From: UQRS01 sp964481575
GTDB taxonomy: Bacteria > Bacillota > Clostridia > Oscillospirales > Acutalibacteraceae
DNA length: 23,029 nucleotides
Assembly (NCBI GenBank): GCA_964481575.1
Contig: CAYZTR010000034.1
Coordinates: 1-23,029 of the forward strand
Direction: 5' to 3'
The notes beneath the pieces are model-generated. The model was not told where the DNA came from. It searched no databases and saw only the letters and a list, made by a program, of their open reading frames with translations. Shown here in pieces: positions 7,824 to 15,925 of this stretch (within the stretch, counting starts at the first letter, position 1; each line of letters starts with the position of its first letter). A program made the translations under genes and the position numbers.

Positions 7824-10229
7824 ATGCTTCTTTTGGCGCATTTAACCAAAGACGGTAGATCACAGCCGGCCCAGCTACACTGTCGCAATGCAGCAACAAT
7901 CGCTTCCAAGATGCTGGATAGAATCGGCCTTTCCCATACTGCGTATTTGGCAGCATTGCTGCATGATGCAGGCAAGTTTAAAGCAGAATTTAAGGAGTAT
8001 CTCCAAAATGCTGTTCAAGGGCGCAAGCCTGTAAAACGCGGCAGCATCAACCACACTTTTGCCGGCGTTCAGTTTGTCTTGAACAACTGGCATTGTCCCG
8101 GCCGGCATGATTATTCTGATATCACAGCGGAGCTGCTGGCTTTTGCAATCGGCGCCCATCACGGTTTATTTGATTGTGTGGACGAAAAACGGGAAAGTGG
8201 TTTTCTGCACCGGCTAGCCAAAGACGGTATCGGCTATGAAGAAGCCACACATAATTTTCTCTCCCAGTGTGCAGATCAAGAACAACTCCACTCTCTGTTT
8301 CAGCTGGCCGTAGAGGAAACGACGCCGATTTTGGAGAAAATCACCGATCTTCCACCACCTGGAAAGGATATTCAGGCAAACCGTGAGATCCATTTTTATG
8401 TAGGGCTCTTAGAGCGTATGCTCCTCTCTGCTGTCATTGAGGGAGACCGCAAAGATACGGCAGAGTTTGCTGATCACACTGTTTTTGCAGTATGGCCGGA
8501 TAATATGTGCCCTATATGGACAGCGTGTCTGGAACGAATGGAACAAAAGCTGAAGGAATTCCCCTCTGACAAGCCAATTCAACAGGCTCGGCAGTACATA
8601 TCGGACTGCTGTGCCGCTTTTGGTGACCGGCCCAGCGGTATCTACCGGCTGAATGTACCAACCGGCGGTGGAAAGACGCTGTCCAGCTTACGCTACGCCT
8701 TGGCCCATGCAAAAAAATGGAACAAATCCCGCATTGTGTTTACAGCACCGCTGCTATCCATTTTGGACCAAAATGCACAAGTCATCCGGGAGTATATCGG
8801 GGATGACCGCTTGATTCTGGAGCATCATTCCAATCTGGTTGCACCGGAAGAAAAGAGCGATCAACTAAACGACATGGAGCTTTTGACTGAAAACTGGAAT
8901 GCCCCGATTATCATTACAACGCTTGTGCAGCTACTACATACCATTTATTCTGGCAAAACCAGTTCTATTCGCCGCTTTCATGCTTTATGCAATAGCGTCA
9001 TCGTCATTGACGAGGTACAGACGGTTCCCAACAAAATGTTAACTCTGTTTAATTTGGCAATAAATTTTCTGGTGGAAATATGTGGCGCCACCGTTGTCTT
9101 ATGCTCTGCCACACAACCAAGTTTGGAAACCGTACCTCATCCATTGCTGCGGATTCCCCGCGACATTGTCCCACCGCAGGAGCAGCTATGGCGTGTATTT
9201 CGGCGCACAGAGATTCAAGACGCCGGCTGCAGCCGGCTGGAAGATCTGCCCCAGTTGATTACAAACAGTTTGGCAAATACCAACAGTTTGCTGGCAGTAT
9301 GCAACAAGAAAGAGGAAGCTGCGTTTTTATTCCAAGCGCTCTCCGATACTGGGATTTTATGCTTTCATCTATCCGCATCCATGTGTACGGCCCATCGCCG
9401 CGAAGCTCTGCGCGCGCTTAGGATTGCACTTGCTGAAAGCAAAAAGAAGGGGCCAAAGGTGGTTTGTGTTTCTACCCAGGTCATAGAAGCAGGTGTGGAC
9501 ATTTCCTTTCAGCAGGTTCTCCGCCTGGCCGCCGGAATGGACAGCATCATCCAATCTGCAGGACGCTGTAACCGCAACGCAGAAAGCGACACGCCTGCTT
9601 TGGTACGTATCGTACAGTGTATGGACGAAACGTTGACCCATTTGCAGGATATCCGTCGGGGACAAAATGCCACGGTAGCTTTGCTGGATGCGTACAAGAA
9701 AGCACCTGAGCGATTTCAGAATGATCTGGCAGGAAATGAAGCAATTGCTTTCTATTACCGACGGCTCTACCAGAACATGGATCCGGGATTTCAGGATTAC
9801 ACCGTAGCGGAACATGGCTCCATTTTTAACCTTTTGGCTGACAATCCTCGATATGCCGATACAAATTGTGCAGGATCAGGCAGCTATTTTCTGCATCAGG
9901 CCTTTCAGCTTGCCGGACGCCTGTTTCAGGTGTTCGACCAGGAGACCACAGATGTTCTTGTGCCATACGGGAAAGGGCTGGCGCTTCGTGAAGCTTTGAT
10001 TGAAGAATGTCAGGCCTATGGCCATCGGAATTTTCACTGTATCGCAGAACTTCTGGAAGAGGCAAAGCCTTATACCATCTCTCTTTACAACTATCAACTG
10101 GAGCAGCTGAAACAGCAGGAGGCGCTGATTCCGCTTTTAGATGGTAACGGATATGCATTGACAGACGGCTTTTATGATCAGCAAACCGGCTTTTCCCTGA
10201 AAAAGGGAACCAATTTTTGGGAGGTGTAA
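7824..10229 (+). CDS. cas3: Type I-C CRISPR-associated helicase/nuclease Cas3
   Basis: An 801-residue protein, the normal length for type I-C Cas3, which is recruited by Cascade to nick, unwind and degrade target DNA. The N-terminal HD nuclease domain contains LLHDAGKF near residue 48 and a GAHHG segment near residue 112. The superfamily 2 helicase follows: Walker A in PTGGGKTL (about 281), the DEVQ box in VIVIDEVQ (about 395), motif III in LCSATQP (about 427) and motif VI in QSAGRCNR (about 578). All catalytic motifs look intact. The ATG at 7824 follows an AAGGAAAGG purine tract. It is the first gene of the operon, 10 bases from the cas5c start after termination. Homologues in other type I-C systems occupy the same position. 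Confidence 0.97.
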   Translation: MLLLAHLTKDGRSQPAQLHCRNAATIASKMLDRIGLSHTAYLAALLHDAGKFKAEFKEYLQNAVQGRKPVKRGSINHTFAGVQFVLNNWHCPGRHDYSDITAELLAFAIGAHHGLFDCVDEKRESGFLHRLAKDGIGYEEATHNFLSQCADQEQLHSLFQLAVEETTPILEKITDLPPPGKDIQANREIHFYVGLLERMLLSAVIEGDRKDTAEFADHTVFAVWPDNMCPIWTACLERMEQKLKEFPSDKPIQQARQYISDCCAAFGDRPSGIYRLNVPTGGGKTLSSLRYALAHAKKWNKSRIVFTAPLLSILDQNAQVIREYIGDDRLILEHHSNLVAPEEKSDQLNDMELLTENWNAPIIITTLVQLLHTIYSGKTSSIRRFHALCNSVIVIDEVQTVPNKMLTLFNLAINFLVEICGATVVLCSATQPSLETVPHPLLRIPRDIVPPQEQLWRVFRRTEIQDAGCSRLEDLPQLITNSLANTNSLLAVCNKKEEAAFLFQALSDTGILCFHLSASMCTAHRREALRALRIALAESKKKGPKVVCVSTQVIEAGVDISFQQVLRLAAGMDSIIQSAGRCNRNAESDTPALVRIVQCMDETLTHLQDIRRGQNATVALLDAYKKAPERFQNDLAGNEAIAFYYRRLYQNMDPGFQDYTVAEHGSIFNLLADNPRYADTNCAGSGSYFLHQAFQLAGRLFQVFDQETTDVLVPYGKGLALREALIEECQAYGHRNFHCIAELLEEAKPYTISLYNYQLEQLKQQEALIPLLDGNGYALTDGFYDQQTGFSLKKGTNFWEV

Positions 10230-10231
10230 CA

Positions 10232-10963
10232 TTGAATACAAAATATCCAAACATCGTTGAATTTCAGGTAACCGGCGACTATGCCCTGTTTTCCGATCCA
10301 ATCATGCGTGTTGGCGGTGAAAAATGCAGTTATCAGGTACCAACCTACGAAGCATTGAAGGGCATTCTTTCATCCGTCTATTGGAAACCAACACTAATCT
10401 GGTACATTGATGCGGTGCGAATCATGCATCGCATCCAGACCGAAACAAAAGGAATCCGTCCCATCCGATACAGTGGCGGAAATGATCTGGCATATTATAC
10501 CTATTTAAAAAACTGCTGCTACCAAGTGCGGGCGCATTTTGAATGGAACGAAAACCGCCCGGAACTCATAAACGATCGCAATGAGAACAAGCACCATCAA
10601 ATCGCCCTGCGCATGATCCAAAAGGGCGGCCGCAGGGATATTTTCCTGGGGACCAGGGAATGTCAGGGGTACGTAGAACCCTGCGTATTCCACTCCGGCA
10701 AAGGCTACTACGACGATCTGCAGGAGCTGAGTTTTGGCCTGATGTATCACGGTATCACTTACCCCGACGAAGCCTATTCTCAGCAAACGGAAAACAAAAT
10801 GACCGCCCGGTTTTGGTATCCTGTCATGAAAAACGGCATCATTTCCTTCCCCCGTCCTGAGGACTGTCCCGGGCAGAAGCCACTGCGGAATATGGAGATG
10901 AAACCATTTGGCACGACATTTGAGAATTTCAGCGGACTTCGTGAATTTGGGGAGGTGGATTAA
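10232..10963 (+). CDS. cas5c: Cas5c (Cas5d), crRNA-processing endonuclease and Cascade subunit
   Basis: A 243-residue RAMP protein. In type I-C systems Cas5 replaces Cas6: it cuts the pre-crRNA in the repeat and stays bound to the 5' handle. The residues corresponding to the Bacillus halodurans triad Tyr46, Lys116 and His117 are present as Tyr50, Lys120 and His121 (contexts SSVYWKP and NKHHQ). The GGRRDIFLGTRECQGYV segment is highly typical. The preferred start is TTG at 10232-10234, because a strong GGGAGGTG (10219-10226) sits six bases upstream and overlaps the end of cas3. The in-frame TTG at 10217 would lie within that ribosome binding site and lacks its own. It abuts cas8c (stop 10961-10963, start 10964), so the two are co-translated. 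Confidence 0.95.
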   Translation: MNTKYPNIVEFQVTGDYALFSDPIMRVGGEKCSYQVPTYEALKGILSSVYWKPTLIWYIDAVRIMHRIQTETKGIRPIRYSGGNDLAYYTYLKNCCYQVRAHFEWNENRPELINDRNENKHHQIALRMIQKGGRRDIFLGTRECQGYVEPCVFHSGKGYYDDLQELSFGLMYHGITYPDEAYSQQTENKMTARFWYPVMKNGIISFPRPEDCPGQKPLRNMEMKPFGTTFENFSGLREFGEVD

Positions 10964-12751
10964 ATGGGACTGATGCAGCGTGCATACGAAACCTATTGCG
11001 CCATGGAAGCTGATTATGTAGGCCGCTATGAGGAGGGACAAACAGAACCGCTGGCCCCCATCTCACATATGATTACCGCCGCCCAAATTGAAATCACACT
11101 GGACGCACAGGGCAACTTTATCCGCGCAGTCTCTGTGGATAAGTCCGAGCCGAAAATCATCATTCCGGTGACAGAGGAATCCGCAGGACGAACCGGGTAC
11201 AGCGCAATAAATTGCCCGCATCCGCTGAGCGATAAACTAAAGTACCTGATTGCGGAAGACAATCATTACATTCCTCAGTTAGAACGATGGGCAATGTCAG
11301 CATACCATCACCCCAAAGTGGAGGCCGTTTTATCCTATGTGAAAAAGGGTACGGTGTTTACCGATTTGCAGCAATTCGGGCTCATCAAAGAAACAGAAGG
11401 GAAAAAGGCCGCAAACGAAGATAACTTGATTCGCTGGCGTGTACTGTCCCAGGATGGCGAATATCCGGAGGAATGCTGGAAAGACCGCTCTCTTTTTCAG
11501 TCTTTTATAGACTACTATGCGACGATACAAAGTGCGCCGGAGGTCTTTTGCATGGTTTCCGGTCAACAGGACAAGCTGGCCGGCCAACATCCAAAAGGAA
11601 TCATAGCCTTGAATGGAAACGCCAAGTTGATTTCCGCCAACGACTCCAGCGGTTTTACCTACCGGGGAAGATTTACGGATGATCAGCAGGCTGCAACCGT
11701 CAGTTATGCGATTTCCCAAAAGACGCACAGTGCGCTACGCTGGATCGCCGTCAACCAAGGGGGGTCCTTTGGCGGGCGAACCTTTCTCTGCTGGAATCCC
11801 CAGGGAATCCGGCTTCCGCAGCTAGGCAGCCCCATGCTGCGAAAAATCACAGAAAAACAGGTAACCCCCTCTGAATATAAACAAGAGCTGCAAAACACCC
11901 TGAAGGGCTGGAAAGAGCAGCTGCCCCCGGATGCTTCCGCCATCATCGCCGCCTTTGACGCGGCAACCACCGGTCGGCTGGCCCTGACTTACTACAGCGA
12001 ACTCCAGGCCTCCGACTTTTTGGAACGCCTGCATGCATGGGATGCCTCCTGCTGCTGGTGGAACAGACGTTATGGCACGCAGTCCCCCTCCCTGTTCCAA
12101 ATCGTAAACTTTGCTTTCGGAACACCAAGGGCGGAAAATCAACAGACAAGATTTGAGACAGATGACCGTGTTATGCGGCAGCAGATCCAACGCTTGATTT
12201 CTTGCCGAGTGGACAAAGGCAAACTGCCGCTGGATATTGAACAGGCTCTGGTAAAACGGGCATCCAATCTGCAAATCCTGGATTCCGGGCAGCGGGAGGC
12301 TTTTCTCTTCACCGCCTGCGCCGTTATCAAAAAATATCACTTTGACCGAAATGGGGAGGAATGGAAAATGGCACTTGAACCAAACAAACAGGATCTCAGT
12401 TACCAATACGGCCGTCTTCTGGCCGTGCTGGAAAAAATCGAGCGGGACACCTATGACAAAGACGAAAACAGAGAAACCAACGCCTTTCGGATGTTATCCG
12501 TCTATGCACGGCGGCCACAATATGCCAGCCAAATCATTTGGGAACAATTGAGAAAAGCCTATTATCCCCGCTTAAAACCAGGTTGTAAAATTTTTTACGA
12601 ACGTCTGATCGGAGAAATCATGGAAAAGATCTCACTCTTCCCGGCAGTTGAGCAAAACCGTCCGCTAGGTGACACCTATCTATTGGGCTACTATCTCCAG
12701 CGCAACGAACTTTATCAATCTAAAACGGAACAAAATGAAACGGAGGAATAA
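10964..12751 (+). CDS. cas8c: Cas8c, large subunit of the type I-C Cascade
   Basis: A 595-residue protein of normal size for Cas8c (Csd1). In the effector complex Cas8c recognises the PAM and helps open the target DNA. The N-terminal part starts MGLMQRAYETYCAMEADYVG. A conserved-looking core includes PKGIIALNGNAKLISANDSSG near residue 210. A central region contains LRWIAVNQGGSFGGRTFLCW near residue 257, typical of the family. The ATG at 10964 touches the cas5c stop and is preceded by GGGGAGGTGG. The C-terminal 127 residues form the alpha-helical small-subunit-like region and can also be made separately (see Cas11c). It is followed after three bases by cas7. Confidence 0.96.
   Translation: MGLMQRAYETYCAMEADYVGRYEEGQTEPLAPISHMITAAQIEITLDAQGNFIRAVSVDKSEPKIIIPVTEESAGRTGYSAINCPHPLSDKLKYLIAEDNHYIPQLERWAMSAYHHPKVEAVLSYVKKGTVFTDLQQFGLIKETEGKKAANEDNLIRWRVLSQDGEYPEECWKDRSLFQSFIDYYATIQSAPEVFCMVSGQQDKLAGQHPKGIIALNGNAKLISANDSSGFTYRGRFTDDQQAATVSYAISQKTHSALRWIAVNQGGSFGGRTFLCWNPQGIRLPQLGSPMLRKITEKQVTPSEYKQELQNTLKGWKEQLPPDASAIIAAFDAATTGRLALTYYSELQASDFLERLHAWDASCCWWNRRYGTQSPSLFQIVNFAFGTPRAENQQTRFETDDRVMRQQIQRLISCRVDKGKLPLDIEQALVKRASNLQILDSGQREAFLFTACAVIKKYHFDRNGEEWKMALEPNKQDLSYQYGRLLAVLEKIERDTYDKDENRETNAFRMLSVYARRPQYASQIIWEQLRKAYYPRLKPGCKIFYERLIGEIMEKISLFPAVEQNRPLGDTYLLGYYLQRNELYQSKTEQNETEE
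12368..12751 (+). CDS. cas11c: Cas11c small subunit from an internal start inside cas8c
   Basis: Type I-C systems are known to make a separate small subunit, Cas11, by internal translation initiation within cas8c. Here an in-frame ATG at 12368 (codon 469 of cas8c) is preceded by GGGGAGG at 12353-12359, eight bases upstream. This is a textbook ribosome binding site in the middle of a coding region and as strong as those of the annotated cas genes. The product would be 127 residues, starting MALEPNKQDLSYQYGRLLAVLE, about the expected size and mostly helical. In the complex, Cas11 copies form the belly and stabilise the displaced strand. The in-register site and the ribosome binding site are seen directly. 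Production of the protein is inferred from the family. Confidence 0.8.
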   Translation: MALEPNKQDLSYQYGRLLAVLEKIERDTYDKDENRETNAFRMLSVYARRPQYASQIIWEQLRKAYYPRLKPGCKIFYERLIGEIMEKISLFPAVEQNRPLGDTYLLGYYLQRNELYQSKTEQNETEE

Positions 12752-12754
12752 ACA

Positions 12755-13603
12755 ATGAGCATTCTACAAAACAAAATTGACTTTGTCGCTTTCATTTCCG
12801 TCACCGGCGCCAACTGCAACGGTGATCCGCTGAACGGCAATCGCCCACGTACCGATTATAACGGCTTGGGAGAAATATCCGATGTCTGCATCAAGCGCAA
12901 GATTCGCAACCGTATGCAGGATCTGGGCAATGCCATTTTTGTACAATCCAGCGACCGCAGTGACGATGGATGCGACAGTCTGAGCCAACGTGCATCTTCT
13001 GTCATGAAAGGGATTAAGGACCGGGAGGAATATGCCCGGATAGCCTGCGAAACTTGGCTGGATGTCCGCGCCTTTGGGCAGGTATTTGCTTTTAAAGACG
13101 CGAAAGGCCTTTCCGTAGGTGTTCGTGGCCCCGTTTCAGTTCATCAAGCTATCAGTCTGTCCCCTGTGGATGTTGCATCCATGCAAATCACCAAGAGCGT
13201 CAATGGTGAAAAAAAGGAAAAGGGAGAAAACCGCGCCTCAGATACCATGGGCATGAAGCATTTCGTCCGTTTTGGCCTTTATGAAATTAAAGGCTCCATC
13301 AATGTGCAGCTGGCAGAGAAAACAGGATTTACAGAAGCGGATGCTGAAACGGTCAAAGAATGCCTGCGAACACTGTTTGTCAATGACGCTTCCTCCGCGC
13401 GACCGGACGGCTCTATGGAAGTGGTAAAACTTTACTGGTGGAAGCACAACTGCAAGGATGGCCAGTATTCCAGTGCAAAAGTGCACCGCACCGTCAAAGC
13501 TACACTGAAAAAACCGGATACAATTCCAGCAGGTGTGGAAGATTACAGAATCACTGTGGATCCGCTGCCCGGTCTGGAGCCGGAGATCATCGATGGCGTA
13601 TAA
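12755..13603 (+). CDS. cas7: Cas7c, crRNA backbone subunit of the type I-C Cascade
   Basis: A 282-residue RAMP protein (Csd2 type) that polymerises along the crRNA spacer to form the Cascade backbone. The N-terminus contains the family-typical segment ISVTGANCNGDPLNGNRPRTD. Further on come VRAFGQVFAFKDA near residue 108 and the C-terminal VHRTVKATLKKPDT region. GGAGGAAT lies just before the ATG. The gene starts three bases after cas8c and its end overlaps the cas4 start by 11 bases, so expression should be coordinated in high amount, as needed for a subunit present in several copies per complex. Confidence 0.96.
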   Translation: MSILQNKIDFVAFISVTGANCNGDPLNGNRPRTDYNGLGEISDVCIKRKIRNRMQDLGNAIFVQSSDRSDDGCDSLSQRASSVMKGIKDREEYARIACETWLDVRAFGQVFAFKDAKGLSVGVRGPVSVHQAISLSPVDVASMQITKSVNGEKKEKGENRASDTMGMKHFVRFGLYEIKGSINVQLAEKTGFTEADAETVKECLRTLFVNDASSARPDGSMEVVKLYWWKHNCKDGQYSSAKVHRTVKATLKKPDTIPAGVEDYRITVDPLPGLEPEIIDGV

Positions 13604-14255
13604 CGAAGGCGACTTTCTCCAGCTCTCCGGTCTGCAACATTTCAAATTCTGCAGAAGGCAATGGGCGCTGATCCATATCGAGCAGCAGTGGTCGGAAAAC
13701 TACCGCACTATAGACGGGGCTCTGATGCACAAAAATGCCCACGATCTGCAGTATACCGAAAGCCGCGGTGACCGCTTCATCGTCCGGGGGATCAGCGTCT
13801 TTTCCTCCACCCTCGGGGTTTCCGGACAATGTGATGTGCTGGAATATCATAGGGCGGCAGATGGAATCCCCCTACGGGATAAGGACGGACTGTGGCAGCC
13901 CTACCCGGTGGAATACAAACGCGGGAGCCCCCGAGACGACACCGGCGATACCCTGCAGCTTTGTGGCCAGGCCATGTGCCTGGAGGAAATGTTATGCTGT
14001 GATATCGCCGAAGGGGCTTTATATTACGGCGAAATTCGCCGCAGGATAATGGTCTCATTTACAGAAGAACTTCGCTTTCAGGTTCGGGAAATGCTAAAAG
14101 AGATGCACGAGTTATTCAGCCGCAGATATACGCCTAAGGTTAAGCCCAGCAAATCCTGCAATGCTTGCTCTTTAAAGGAACTCTGTCTTCCAAAATTGAT
14201 GAAAAGCCGCTCTGTTTCCAGTTATCTGAAAGAGGCCATGGAGGAACAACCATGA
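13593..14255 (+). CDS. cas4: Cas4, RecB-type nuclease for spacer acquisition
   Basis: A 220-residue iron-sulfur nuclease that trims prespacers and selects the PAM end for Cas1-Cas2. The ATG at 13593 has CCGGAG upstream and lies inside the end of cas7; longer in-frame starts would overlap cas7 much more. The RecB nuclease residues are visible: His in GALMHKNAH, Asp in SGQCDVLEYH, Glu and Lys in PVEYKRG, and Gln in QLCGQ. Cysteines for a 4Fe-4S cluster are present, one in FKFCRRQW near residue 19 and three in the C-terminal CNACSLKELC. It ends in an ATGA overlap with cas1, the usual adaptation-module arrangement. All key residues look intact, in contrast to Cas1. Confidence 0.95.
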   Translation: MAYNEGDFLQLSGLQHFKFCRRQWALIHIEQQWSENYRTIDGALMHKNAHDLQYTESRGDRFIVRGISVFSSTLGVSGQCDVLEYHRAADGIPLRDKDGLWQPYPVEYKRGSPRDDTGDTLQLCGQAMCLEEMLCCDIAEGALYYGEIRRRIMVSFTEELRFQVREMLKEMHELFSRRYTPKVKPSKSCNACSLKELCLPKLMKSRSVSSYLKEAMEEQP

Positions 14256-15283
14256 AGCAGCTTCTAAACACATTATTTATCACATCAGAAGATATTTATT
14301 TATCTCTGGATGGAGAAAATGTGCTGGCTAACCGGGAGAAAACGGTACTTGCACGCTATCCCCTCCACACCCTACAATCCATTATCACCTTTTCCTATCC
14401 CGGTGCGTCCCCTGCTCTGATGGGCGCCTGCGGAGGACGCGGAATTAGCCTTGCCTTTTGTACGCCGAGAGGTAAGTTCCTTGCACGGGTCTGCGGCAAA
14501 AATGCCGGAAATGTGCTTCTACGACGAGAACAATACCGGGTGGCAGATGATCCCGGCAGAAGCTGCCTGATCGCCCGAAATATGATTTTTGGCAAACTCC
14601 ACAATTCCCGCTGGAGTATCGAGCGTACCCGCCGAGATCACGGAATGCGCGTAAATCAGGAACTGCTTACCAACTCCAGCTTAGAGATACAGGAGCTTCT
14701 GCCACCGGTGACAGAAACAACCGATCTGGATAGCCTGCGTGGCCTGGAAGGCGTAGGGGCAGCATCATACTTTCGTGTATTGGATGAGATGATTCTGAAT
14801 AAAAAAACCGATTTTTATTTTCAAGGGCGCAATCGCCGCCCCCCGTTGGATCGAGTCAATGCCATGCTTTCCTTTGTCTACAGTCTCCTTACCAACGACT
14901 GTGCATCTGCCTTGGAAAGCGTGGGATTGGATGCTTATGTAGGTTTCCTGTACCGTGATCGTCCCGGTCGAACCTCCCTGGCGCTGGATTTAATGGAAGA
15001 ATTGCGCCCTTGCATGGCCGATCGCTTTGTATTAACAATGATCAACAATCGCATGATTAAGCCCACAGATTTTCAAACACAAGACAGCGGCGCTGTTCTA
15101 TTGACAGATGATGGACGGCGCGTATTTTTAAAAGCCTGGCAGGAGAAAAAACGGGAAATACTGACCCACCCCTATTTAGGTGAGAAATTAACCTGGGGTA
15201 TGGTGCCGTATATTCAGGCTCTTCTACTGGCCCGATACTTGCGAGGAGATCTTGACGCTTATCCGCCCTTTTTATGGAAGTGA
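14252..15283 (+). CDS. cas1: Cas1 integrase with catalytic His replaced by Tyr
   Basis: A 343-residue type I-C Cas1, the integrase subunit that inserts new spacers with Cas2. The start ATG at 14252 overlaps the cas4 stop (ATGA). The fold is full length, from MKQLLNTLFITSEDIYLSLDG to the typical LRGDLDAYPPFLWK end. The metal-binding triad of the family is Glu-His-Asp. Glu166 is present in RGLEGVGAA and Asp246 in LALDLMEELRP. The position expected to be His, usually written GFLHRDRPGRPSLALD, reads GFLYRDRPGRTSLALD here, with Tyr234 from codon TAC at 14951-14953. A single CAC-to-TAC change would account for it. The reading frame is otherwise intact. This could make adaptation defective, or it could be a sequencing error. 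See findings. Confidence 0.95.
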   Translation: MKQLLNTLFITSEDIYLSLDGENVLANREKTVLARYPLHTLQSIITFSYPGASPALMGACGGRGISLAFCTPRGKFLARVCGKNAGNVLLRREQYRVADDPGRSCLIARNMIFGKLHNSRWSIERTRRDHGMRVNQELLTNSSLEIQELLPPVTETTDLDSLRGLEGVGAASYFRVLDEMILNKKTDFYFQGRNRRPPLDRVNAMLSFVYSLLTNDCASALESVGLDAYVGFLYRDRPGRTSLALDLMEELRPCMADRFVLTMINNRMIKPTDFQTQDSGAVLLTDDGRRVFLKAWQEKKREILTHPYLGEKLTWGMVPYIQALLLARYLRGDLDAYPPFLWK

Positions 15284-15287
15284 TGCA

Positions 15288-15578
15288 ATGCTGGTACTGA
15301 TTACTTACGATGTAAACACAGAGGATGCTGCCGGTCGAAAACGACTGCGAAAAATCGCAAAGGAATGCGTCAACTACGGTCAGCGGGTCCAGAATTCTGT
15401 TTTTGAGTGCCTGCTGAATGACGCGCAATGCCGAAAGCTACAGGCAACCCTCTGTTCGATGATAGACGCTAAAAAAGATAGCCTACGATTTTATTATCTC
15501 GGCAAACAATACGAGAAGAAAATCCAACACTTTGGCTGCAAAGAAACCTATAACCCGGAGGATATGTTGATTCTCTGA
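15288..15578 (+). CDS. cas2: Cas2, structural partner of Cas1 in spacer acquisition
   Basis: A 96-residue ferredoxin-fold protein of normal length for type I-C Cas2, the dimer that bridges two Cas1 dimers. It begins MLVLITYDVNTEDAAG, with the conserved Asp8 at the end of the first strand. The middle, YGQRVQNSVFECLL, and the end of the protein also match the family. The ATG at 15288 lies four bases after the cas1 stop, with GGAAG upstream. It is the last cas gene; the leader and array follow directly. No terminator separates it from the leader. Confidence 0.95.
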   Translation: MLVLITYDVNTEDAAGRKRLRKIAKECVNYGQRVQNSVFECLLNDAQCRKLQATLCSMIDAKKDSLRFYYLGKQYEKKIQHFGCKETYNPEDMLIL

Positions 15579-15915
15579 TTTATGACGTAACAGTACAGTT
15601 TTATTGGTTTCTGCCACCTGAATAGGTTCCACACCCCTTTACATTTTACAGGAACCAGGTGTCACCGGTAATAGAAAATTGGTTCTTTGTTGCAGCGCTA
15701 ACATGTATAAAAATGGATCATATCTACATTTTTGTAAATGCAATTGCGAAGTAAAAGTACCCACGTTTTCGCCAATAGGTTCGCACCAGCTTTTTCACAT
15801 AAAATCACAGGGCTTTTCCCAAAAAAGTATTTTTTACTATGATATAAGACTTTGTTACACGTTGTAACTTGTAGACTTTTACCAAAGATGTGCTACCTTT
15901 TTGTGCATCTTTGCT
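15579..15915 (+). promoter_or_regulatory. CRISPR leader region between cas2 and the array
   Basis: These 337 bases hold no credible gene. They are AT-rich towards the array and lie upstream of the first repeat in the transcription direction, so they include the leader. Visible elements are: an imperfect stem, CACCTG/CAGGTG with GTTCC/GGAAC (15615-15661); an extended -10 like that of the cas promoter, TGATATAAG (15840-15848), without a good -35; a dyad, GTTACA-N3-TGTAAC (15854-15868), just over the expected start point; and an inverted repeat, CAAAGATG/CATCTTTG (15883-15913), at the array-proximal end. The junction with the first repeat is hidden by an assembly gap. Confidence 0.75.
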
Positions 15916-15925
15916 NNNNNNNNNN
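15916..15925. other. Assembly gap of ten N
   Basis: Ten N residues replace the leader-repeat junction, including the first three bases (GTC) of the first visible repeat. Gaps at this spot are typical where a repeat array could not be assembled, so leader-proximal repeats and spacers may be missing. Confidence 0.95.

Noticed and set aside
15679..15867. 62-codon open frame in the CRISPR leader
   Set aside because: No ribosome binding site and atypical composition; the region is leader DNA.
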